Assembly (NCBI GenBank): GCA_029256345.1
Contig: JAQSYC010000154.1
Location: 1 to 6,395 of the forward strand
Direction of reading: 5' to 3'
DNA length: 6,395 bases
From: Clostridia bacterium
GTDB lineage: Bacteria > Bacillota > Clostridia > Lachnospirales > Cellulosilyticaceae
The notes below the pieces were generated by a model, which was not told where the DNA came from, did no database searches, and worked only from the letters and a program-made list of their open reading frames with translations. A program made the position numbers and the translations under genes. Shown piece after piece: positions 1 through 5,369 of this stretch (position 1 is the first letter of the stretch; every line of letters begins with the position of its first letter).

Positions 1-1
1 A

Positions 2-679
2 GTAAGAAATGGAACAGTTACAGTAAAAGTAATATCAGTAAGTAATCCAGAAATATCAAGTACATGCAGTATAGTTATAACAGGAAATCCAAGTAGAGAC
101 AATGACGACGACGATGATGAAGATGATGATAATTCAACGTCAATTCCAACTGTTCCCAATGTAACTCATCCAAGTACGCCGGATGTACCAAAAGCAGAAG
201 CGGTAAGAGTAAGTATATCACTTACGAATGGAACGGCATCAAGTGCAGGAACAAGTATTGAGTTAACTGTAAAACCGTATATAGAAAAGGGCCGTACAAT
301 GGCAGGTTTAAGGGATGTAGCCAATCTGCTAGGTATAGAAAATCGAAATGTAGTATGGAATAGTGACGATAAAACCATTATAATCACTATGAACAATAGA
401 ATAATACAGCTCGCAGTTAATCAAAACTACGTTATTGTAAATGGTGAGAAAATGTCGTTAGATGTAGCCCCTCAAGTCAGAAATGGGAGAACTGTTTTAC
501 CAATAGCACAAATAGCACGCATCTTAGGAATAGAGATTCAGTTTGATGCAGTTACTAAAGAGGTTATATTTACTAGAGAGCAGCAGAGTCTAAGACCTTT
601 TGTATTTAGATTTCATGGATTGACAGAAGCAGATAGAAGGGTATACACTTATAAAGATTACTTTTTGGGCTTTAATTAG
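2..679 (+). CDS. Surface protein, C-terminal part: Ig-like tail plus stalk (Cu amine oxidase N-like) domain (5' partial)
   Basis: The frame is open from position 2 to the TAG at 677-679 (225 visible residues), so the gene starts left of the window. Residues 1-28 (motif NGTVTVKV...CSIVITG) resemble the last strands of a bacterial Ig-like group 2 domain. An acidic run follows (Asp/Glu/Asn, DNA 98-133), then a Ser/Thr/Pro linker to about residue 70. Residues ~93-190 resemble the copper amine oxidase N-terminal stalk domain. The repeat unit occurs twice, each starting G-R-T (residues 97-99 and 162-164) and running through a helix to a LGI...W/F-D...I strand. Despite its name this domain has no catalytic or copper site in such bacterial proteins and probably serves as an extracellular adhesion or wall-binding module. 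A 35-residue aromatic, charged tail ends the protein. No sorting signal or C-terminal membrane helix is visible, so any anchoring would lie in the missing part. The domain calls are inferred from motif resemblance. Confidence 0.8.
   Translation, partial: VRNGTVTVKVISVSNPEISSTCSIVITGNPSRDNDDDDDEDDDNSTSIPTVPNVTHPSTPDVPKAEAVRVSISLTNGTASSAGTSIELTVKPYIEKGRTMAGLRDVANLLGIENRNVVWNSDDKTIIITMNNRIIQLAVNQNYVIVNGEKMSLDVAPQVRNGRTVLPIAQIARILGIEIQFDAVTKEVIFTREQQSLRPFVFRFHGLTEADRRVYTYKDYFLGFN
98..133 (+). repeat. Asp-codon run encoding an acidic linker
   Basis: Twelve consecutive codons are all GAC, GAT, GAA or AAT and encode an Asp-rich stretch. It lies between the Ig-like segment and the Pro/Thr/Ser linker of the surface protein. 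Trinucleotide runs of this kind can change length by slippage. The encoded segment is probably a flexible, possibly calcium-binding spacer, which is inference only. Confidence 0.6.
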
Positions 680-709
680 CAGTAGAACATCAAAGAAAGT
701 AGGGATGAA

Positions 710-2446
710 ATGACTTATACACTTAAAAAATTTATCAGTTATTATAAACCTTACAAGGGATTATTTTTTACAGATATGTTTTGTGCACTGACCTTATCAG
801 GTATAGACTTAGCGTTTCCTTTGTTGGTTGGATTTTTAATGAATGATATTTATGTAATACCTGATACTGGGAAAATTATGAAATACGTGATGCTTATTGG
901 CGCAGGATTGTTTGCTATGTACGTTATTAAATATTTCTGTCAATATTTTATAACTTCATGGGGACATATTATGGGAGCGAAGATGGAAACGGATATGAGA
1001 AGAGATTTATTTGAGCATCTTCAAAGACTATCTTTTTCCTATTATGATGAAACTAATACAGGAAAATTAATGTCTCGTATAGTAAATGATTTATTTGATA
1101 TTTCTGAGCTGGCACATCATGGACCAGAAGATTTATTTATTTCGGTTGTTAAATTGGTTGGAACCTTTACAATACTCAGTATGATCAATGTCAAAATGAC
1201 GCTTATTTTGATTGTATTTACTTTGTTGATGTTGTATTTTTCGTATTTTTATAATCAAAAAATGAGAGTTATCTTTAGAAAAAATAGAGAAAAAATTGCA
1301 GGAGTTAATGCGATAGCCCAGGATTCATTGGGAGGTATCAGGGTAGTAAAATCCTTTGCTAATGAAAGTGTTGAAATGCAAAAATTTGAAGCTGGAAATG
1401 AAGCCTTTTTAGAGACAAAATGTGATAGTTATAAAATTATGGGAAAGTTTTTCAGTGGTAATGGATTTTTTCAAGGTATGCTGTACTTGTCGGTTGTTCT
1501 TTCAGGAGGCATTTTTATTAGCAATGGCGCCATCAGTATTGTAGACCTTACGGTATATATTCTCTATATTAATACGTTTTTAAATCCGATAGAGAAGCTT
1601 GTCAACTTTACGGAGCAGTTCCAAAAAGGGATCACAGGATTTGAAAGGTTTTTAGAGATTATCAATACACTGCCAGAAATCCAAGATGCAAAAGATGCAA
1701 AGGCTATCGGGCATGTAAAAGGCGAGATTGAATTTAAAGAAGTTTCTTTTAGTTACAATGAAAAAGAAAATGTTCTAAGAGGCATTGATATAAAAATTGA
1801 ATCAGGAAAGACAGTGGCCATAGTAGGCCCTTCAGGAGGAGGGAAAACTACTTTTTGTTCGTTGATTCCAAGGTTTTATGAAGTAACAGATGGAACAATC
1901 ACTATTGATGGAAAAGATATCAGAACGTTAACTCAAAAATCTTTGAGAGATGCAATAGGTATTGTGCAGCAAGATGTCTATTTATTTGGCGGAAATATTA
2001 AAGAAAATATTGCTTATGGCAAACAGAATGTGACGGACAAAGAGGTTATACAAGCTGCTCAAAAGGCTAATATTCATGACTTTATCATGACCTTGCCTCA
2101 TGGCTATGATACATATGTTGGAGAGAGAGGCGTTAAGCTCTCAGGGGGGCAAAAACAAAGGATTGCTATTGCCAGAGTCTTTCTTAAGAACCCTCCTATT
2201 CTGATACTGGATGAAGCCACTTCAGCTTTAGATAATGAAAGTGAAAAGTTCATTCAAAAATCATTAGAAGAGCTGGCCAAAAACAGGACAACTCTTGTTA
2301 TTGCCCATCGCCTCAGTACCATAAGAAATGCAGATGAAATCATCGTACTGACAGAAGAAGGCATCAAGGAAAAAGGAACTCATGAGGATCTGATTGAAAA
2401 AGATGGCATGTATGCCTATTTATATAACATGCAATTTGAAGTATAA
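710..2446 (+). CDS. ABC exporter, fused permease and ATPase (MsbA/multidrug type)
   Basis: This complete 578-residue half-transporter has the usual size for an exporter in which one chain carries membrane and ATPase domains and works as a dimer in the cytoplasmic membrane. Hydrophobic helices lie at about residues 18-44, 58-82, 143-182 (a pair) and 250-292 (a pair), giving six spans. The first cytoplasmic loop carries the typical SFSYYDETNTGKLMSR pattern. The ATPase domain (~337-578) has every expected motif: A-loop Tyr349, Walker A GPSGGGKTT at 373-381, Q-loop Gln421, signature LSGGQ at 477-481, Walker B ending Asp501-Glu502, D-loop SALD and H-loop His533. It therefore looks active. The substrate cannot be read from sequence; drugs, lipids and peptides are all possible. 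The start is supported by AGGG at 701-704, five bases before the ATG. The gene lies 30 nt after the surface-protein stop with no terminator between, so co-transcription is likely. No second half-transporter is adjacent, which favours a homodimer. Confidence 0.93.
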   Translation: MTYTLKKFISYYKPYKGLFFTDMFCALTLSGIDLAFPLLVGFLMNDIYVIPDTGKIMKYVMLIGAGLFAMYVIKYFCQYFITSWGHIMGAKMETDMRRDLFEHLQRLSFSYYDETNTGKLMSRIVNDLFDISELAHHGPEDLFISVVKLVGTFTILSMINVKMTLILIVFTLLMLYFSYFYNQKMRVIFRKNREKIAGVNAIAQDSLGGIRVVKSFANESVEMQKFEAGNEAFLETKCDSYKIMGKFFSGNGFFQGMLYLSVVLSGGIFISNGAISIVDLTVYILYINTFLNPIEKLVNFTEQFQKGITGFERFLEIINTLPEIQDAKDAKAIGHVKGEIEFKEVSFSYNEKENVLRGIDIKIESGKTVAIVGPSGGGKTTFCSLIPRFYEVTDGTITIDGKDIRTLTQKSLRDAIGIVQQDVYLFGGNIKENIAYGKQNVTDKEVIQAAQKANIHDFIMTLPHGYDTYVGERGVKLSGGQKQRIAIARVFLKNPPILILDEATSALDNESEKFIQKSLEELAKNRTTLVIAHRLSTIRNADEIIVLTEEGIKEKGTHEDLIEKDGMYAYLYNMQFEV

Positions 2447-2458
2447 AAAGTAGTGGGT

Positions 2459-2495
2459 AGCTATGAAATACACCAGATATTTCATAGCTGTTTTT
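2459..2495 (+). terminator. Intrinsic terminator after the ABC exporter
   Basis: A perfect 12-bp inverted repeat, AGCTATGAAATA at 2459-2470 and TATTTCATAGCT at 2478-2489, encloses a 7-nt loop. It is followed by GTTTTT. It begins 12 nt after the exporter stop codon and should end that transcript, separating it from the CorA-like gene. Confidence 0.88.
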
Positions 2496-2540
2496 AAATG
2501 CAGAAGTAAGAACTATAAATAATTTGAAGCCAAAAGGTAA

Positions 2541-2549
2541 TGATATAAT
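2541..2549 (+). promoter_or_regulatory. Extended -10 promoter for the CorA-like gene
   Basis: TGATATAAT matches the extended -10 consensus TGnTATAAT exactly. The best upstream -35 candidates (TTTGAA/TTGAAG around 2523-2529) sit only 14-15 nt away, shorter than ideal, but an extended -10 can work with a weak -35. Transcription would start near 2556, giving a leader of about 30 nt before the ATG at 2587. The site lies just downstream of the exporter terminator, as expected for a new transcription unit. Confidence 0.6.
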
Positions 2550-2570
2550 AAGGGTTAATCGAATCTGTGG

Positions 2571-2583
2571 GGAGAGCAGGTGG
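2571..2583 (+). promoter_or_regulatory. Ribosome binding site deciding the ATG start at 2587
   Basis: The purine-rich stretch contains GGAGAG (12-13 nt spacing from GGAG) and AGGTGG (3 nt spacing) before the ATG at 2587. Neither spacing is ideal, but no Shine-Dalgarno-like sequence precedes the in-frame TTG at 2524. That TTG also lies upstream of the predicted transcription start. Together these favour 2587. Confidence 0.55.
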
Positions 2584-2586
2584 CAT

Positions 2587-4311
2587 ATGGCAACAGAAAA
2601 GAGCACACCATTGAGTAAACATATTTTTATGTTTGCCTTCAAATGGAATTATATGGATAATAAAAGTGAGAAGAGTAAAAGCTATAGAAAGTTCAGCCAA
2701 AAAGTAAATCTTCAAGCCTTTGATAAGCAATTAAATGCACAGGGTAAAAAAGAATCTCCATGGAAAAGGCGTGGCTATACAGAAGGGCCCATTGCAGACT
2801 ACAATGAGTACACTTATTATTATCATAATGTGAGAGACGCTATTTATGCAGGCAATAAAAGAAGCTATCAGGCAGACAAAAAAGTTGATATTTACCAGTA
2901 CCAGCTTAAGAAGGAAGATAATCCGCAGTATACGATTAGTGTATTGGTAAAGGATGAGGCAGGCACCACAGGCACCACTTATACAGAAAAGGACTATGTA
3001 CTGGATGTCACTAAAATTGAGCTGAAGGTCTATGACACGGGCGTAGGGATTCTCAGCTTTTTTACAGAGAATAACCAGGAATGTTCAATTGAAGCCATCA
3101 ACACAATCAATAATTATGGCAGACGAATTTATCCACAGTTTATAGAAAAGCGGGAGAATGATTTGCCCACGCAAAAAACCAAAGAGACTTTTTTGGCCAA
3201 CAAGCATCGTTTAAAGCTCGGAAAAGAAGAGGCCGATCACTATGTAGAAACCTATTCAAGTGATTATGAAGTAGAGGGGAACCGTATTTCCAATGTGATT
3301 ATGGGGTTACTTGGAAAGCATTTTAAAACAGGAAAAAATGCGCTGCATACCCATAAAGAAGAGATCATTGCGGTAAGTCCGCTTATAGACGATAGAATGT
3401 TTGTTATTTGTTTTTATGTTAACCAAAAATTGACAGATACCTTCAAACAAGTGGAGATAACAAATCAGGGAAGGTATTATAACTACATTCAAAATGACAA
3501 GTGGCATGAATACATCTTTATGGAAAAAGAAAAAAGCTGCCAAAGCAAATGGATGCTAGAAGATATTCTAAAGCGCCATACGTATGAGAGATGGATTGAG
3601 AAAGGGACTTTATATGGTATGTCCCATAGTTCCTTTGTCTGTTTAACAAACGGCAATGAGTTTGGGATAAAAAATATTGCTGTGCATATGACAACAATCT
3701 ATTATCAGATGATGTGTTTAGTTTTAGCCCAGAAAGCTTCTATTTTAAGATTTGAAGATGAACTGACGGATATATCCAATCAATCTAAAAATATTCCGAT
3801 AGAAGCGGTAGAGGAAGTTTATCAAAATTATCTGCAATTTATCAATGGCATTTACTTTAGAGAAGTGACAGCGGAGGATCAAGGGATAGAACTTTATGCA
3901 ATGGCACAAAATATCATGAGGATTGATATTGATGTTAAAGAGCTGAAGGAAGAAATAGGGCAGTTGTTTCAATATGTTTCCTTAAGGGCAGATAAAGAAA
4001 CAGGCAAAGCGATCAATTCCCTCACCTATCTTAATACGCTTATTTTAGTTCCTTCTTTAGTGACTGGATTTTTTGGAATGAATATATTTGGGGAGCGTAT
4101 GAGAGTGGCTTGGAGTATTACGGATTACAAAAAGTTAATTGTATGGGCTTGTATTTGGATTATAGCTGTAGGTATATTACCCCTTGCGATCATTAAAACA
4201 ACATTTATTCAAAAAGCGATCTCAAAACTTCCAGTTTCGCTCCGCAAAATATTTCCATGGATTCTGGCCGTAACAGCTATTTCGGTTTCAATACTATTAC
4301 AGACAAAATAG
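2587..4311 (+). CDS. Divergent CorA/Mrs2-like membrane protein with GMN motif and large N-terminal region
   Basis: The 574-residue protein has a C-terminal part resembling CorA-type divalent cation channels. A helical region at ~400-475 would match the long stalk helix. A first hydrophobic helix (~477-496) ends in Phe-Gly-Met-Asn, with the GMN triplet that forms the pore selectivity ring in CorA/Mrs2 at residues 497-499. A second helix spans ~517-536. Known CorA proteins are cytoplasmic-membrane pentamers that take up Mg2+, Co2+ or Ni2+. Three things differ from classical CorA: the protein is much longer than the usual ~315-370 residues; the MPEL element after GMN is absent (IFGERM instead); and a third hydrophobic segment (~555-571) lies almost at the C-terminus. 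The first ~390 residues are hydrophilic, rich in Tyr, Lys, Glu and Asn, and match no domain I recognise; residues ~13-21 form a short aromatic patch. ATG 2587 is chosen over the in-frame TTG at 2524 (see promoter and ribosome binding site). Transport itself is inferred, not shown. Confidence 0.75.
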   Translation: MATEKSTPLSKHIFMFAFKWNYMDNKSEKSKSYRKFSQKVNLQAFDKQLNAQGKKESPWKRRGYTEGPIADYNEYTYYYHNVRDAIYAGNKRSYQADKKVDIYQYQLKKEDNPQYTISVLVKDEAGTTGTTYTEKDYVLDVTKIELKVYDTGVGILSFFTENNQECSIEAINTINNYGRRIYPQFIEKRENDLPTQKTKETFLANKHRLKLGKEEADHYVETYSSDYEVEGNRISNVIMGLLGKHFKTGKNALHTHKEEIIAVSPLIDDRMFVICFYVNQKLTDTFKQVEITNQGRYYNYIQNDKWHEYIFMEKEKSCQSKWMLEDILKRHTYERWIEKGTLYGMSHSSFVCLTNGNEFGIKNIAVHMTTIYYQMMCLVLAQKASILRFEDELTDISNQSKNIPIEAVEEVYQNYLQFINGIYFREVTAEDQGIELYAMAQNIMRIDIDVKELKEEIGQLFQYVSLRADKETGKAINSLTYLNTLILVPSLVTGFFGMNIFGERMRVAWSITDYKKLIVWACIWIIAVGILPLAIIKTTFIQKAISKLPVSLRKIFPWILAVTAISVSILLQTK

Positions 4312-4345
4312 CCACTGAATTCAACCGCTTATGACAGCTAAAAGG

Positions 4346-4374
4346 ATGCTAAATATTTCGGAATATAGTATACT
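4346..4374 (+). promoter_or_regulatory. Possible deoD promoter with overlapping palindromes
   Basis: TATACT at 4369-4374 is a plausible -10 element, about 50 nt before the deoD start. No good -35 lies at 16-18 nt spacing (only ATGCTA-like sequence near 4346-4351). The -10 sits inside the 8-bp palindrome AGTATACT (4367-4374). An imperfect palindrome, ATATTTCGGAATAT (4353-4366, 12 of 14 symmetric), lies directly upstream and could be an operator. No terminator is visible between the CorA-like stop and this site, so read-through from the upstream gene is also possible. Confidence 0.35.
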
Positions 4375-4409
4375 AAGGAAGAAAGACACTATGTATTTGA
4401 ATTTTAACT

Positions 4410-4416
4410 AAGGAGG
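4410..4416 (+). promoter_or_regulatory. Strong Shine-Dalgarno site of deoD
   Basis: AAGGAGG lies six bases before the ATG at 4423. It is the best match to the anti-Shine-Dalgarno consensus in the window, fixes the start of deoD and suggests efficient translation. Confidence 0.85.
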
Positions 4417-4422
4417 ATTAAT

Positions 4423-5124
4423 ATGCCAACACCACATAATGCGGCAAAACCAGGAGATATAGCAGAAACGATACTTTTGCCAGGAGACCCTTTAAGAGCC
4501 AAATTTATTGCAGATACTTTTCTAGAGGATACGGTGCAGTATAACACTATAAGAAATATGTTTGGGTATACAGGCACCTATAAAGGCAAGAAAATTTCGG
4601 TTCAAGGTACTGGAATGGGTATTCCGTCAATAGGGATTTATTCCTACGAACTTATTCATTTTTATGGCTGTAAAAACCTGATTAGAATAGGTTCGGCAGG
4701 AAGCATGCACAAAGACTTGCACCTTCATGATATTGTTTTCGCCATGGGAGCAAGTACTAACTCAAACTATGTAGATCAATACAATCTGCCAGGCACTTAT
4801 GCGCCGATTGCTAGCTTTGAGCTTTTGGAAAAAGCAGTAGCAAAGGCTAAAGAAAAAGGGGCAAACTATAAAGTAGGTAATGTATTATCATCAGATATTT
4901 TCTATAATGCAGATAAAACGGTAACTGAAAGATGGATGACTATGGGCATTTTAGCAGTAGAAATGGAGGCAGCTGCGCTTTATATGAATGCAGCAGCAGC
5001 AGGAGTAAATGCACTGGCTATGATGACCATTTCAGATAGTCTGGTATCAGGTGAAGAATGCTCTGCAGAAGAAAGACAAAATGCTTTCACTAAGATGATG
5101 GAAATAGCTCTTGAATTAGCTTAA
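4423..5124 (+). CDS. deoD: Purine nucleoside phosphorylase, DeoD (high-molecular-mass) type
   Basis: This complete 233-residue cytoplasmic enzyme splits purine (deoxy)ribonucleosides with phosphate, giving the free base and (deoxy)ribose 1-phosphate in purine salvage. It aligns by eye along its whole length with E. coli DeoD (about 238 residues, a hexamer). Active-site residues are kept (numbering includes Met): His5, which in the hexamer is donated by the neighbouring subunit; phosphate-binding Gly21, Arg25, Arg88 and Ser91; the sugar-binding Glu180-Met181-Glu182 triplet; and the base-contacting catalytic pair Asp205 and Arg218. Asp205 and Arg218 mark the type that accepts adenosine as well as inosine and guanosine, so adenosine cleavage is expected. 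The family signature GTGMGIPS is at 62-69. The gene stands alone: no deoA, deoB, deoC, nupC or other deo gene is adjacent. A strong ribosome binding site and a following terminator suggest a short transcript. Confidence 0.96.
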   Translation: MPTPHNAAKPGDIAETILLPGDPLRAKFIADTFLEDTVQYNTIRNMFGYTGTYKGKKISVQGTGMGIPSIGIYSYELIHFYGCKNLIRIGSAGSMHKDLHLHDIVFAMGASTNSNYVDQYNLPGTYAPIASFELLEKAVAKAKEKGANYKVGNVLSSDIFYNADKTVTERWMTMGILAVEMEAAALYMNAAAAGVNALAMMTISDSLVSGEECSAEERQNAFTKMMEIALELA

Positions 5125-5135
5125 TAAAAAATAGG

Positions 5136-5175
5136 ACAGCTATAAGATGCAGATAGGCATCTTATAGCTGTTTTT
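5136..5175 (+). terminator. Intrinsic terminator after deoD
   Basis: A perfect 15-bp inverted repeat, ACAGCTATAAGATGC at 5136-5150 and GCATCTTATAGCTGT at 5157-5171, has a 6-nt loop and runs into TTTTT at 5171-5175. It lies 11 nt after the deoD stop codon. The 12 nt ATAGCTGTTTTT at its 3' side are identical to the end of the exporter terminator at 2484-2495. Confidence 0.92.
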
Positions 5176-5252
5176 ATGTTAAAAATAATTTGATTTAAAA
5201 TTGAGAAAAGCTTGAAGCCTGAGAAAAGAAATTCTTTTTATGGCGGTTCGGT

Positions 5253-5292
5253 TGCAGCTTATCAAAATGTAAATTTTGATAAGCTGCATTTT
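5253..5292 (+). terminator. Second hairpin with T-run in the gap before the dehydrogenase (terminator or attenuator)
   Basis: A perfect 16-bp inverted repeat (5253-5268 and 5273-5288) surrounds the 4-nt loop GTAA, a GNRA-type tetraloop in RNA. TTTTGTTT follows. The structure has the form of an intrinsic terminator on the + strand; on the - strand no T-run follows it. No gene lies between it and the deoD terminator 77 nt upstream. It may therefore be a backup terminator, the end of a small transcript, or an attenuator in the leader of the dehydrogenase gene, depending on where transcription starts. Confidence 0.6.
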
Positions 5293-5318
5293 GTTTATGG
5301 AGCAATAAATATAAGTTT

Positions 5319-5324
5319 TATAAT
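5319..5324 (+). promoter_or_regulatory. Possible -10 element of the dehydrogenase gene
   Basis: TATAAT matches the -10 consensus fully and lies about 45 nt before the chosen start at 5370. No convincing -35 is found at normal spacing: TTGTTT at 5291-5296 is 22 nt away and TTTATG at 5294-5299 is 19 nt away. The call is weak. If used, this promoter lies downstream of the second hairpin, which would then not be part of the dehydrogenase mRNA. Confidence 0.35.
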
Positions 5325-5356
5325 CGGGAGAATATAACTTTTACAAGAATAGAAAT

Positions 5357-5361
5357 GAGGA
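5357..5361 (+). promoter_or_regulatory. Ribosome binding site favouring the dehydrogenase start at 5370
   Basis: GAGGA ends eight bases before the ATG at 5370, a normal spacing. The earlier in-frame ATG at 5355 overlaps this region and has no Shine-Dalgarno sequence at usable distance. A later in-frame ATG at 5451 has only a weak GGGA ten bases upstream. Confidence 0.55.
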
Positions 5362-5369
5362 CAAGATCT

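Noticed and set aside
299..679. Separate small gene starting at ATG 299
   Set aside because: The same frame is open back to position 2, the residues before 299 belong to the same domain (the first GRT repeat), and no ribosome binding site precedes 299.
2524..2586. N-terminal 21-residue extension of the CorA-like protein from TTG 2524
   Set aside because: It has no ribosome binding site and contains a near-perfect extended -10 promoter; the ATG at 2587 fits better.
4353..4366. Imperfect palindrome as a defined operator for deoD
   Set aside because: It resembles no operator I can name with confidence; it is mentioned only as part of the weak promoter call.
5224..5238. Palindrome AAAAGAA-A-TTCTTTT
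   Set aside because: The arms are only 7 bp, A+T rich and separated by 1 nt; this is expected by chance and cannot fold as a stable hairpin without opening the centre.
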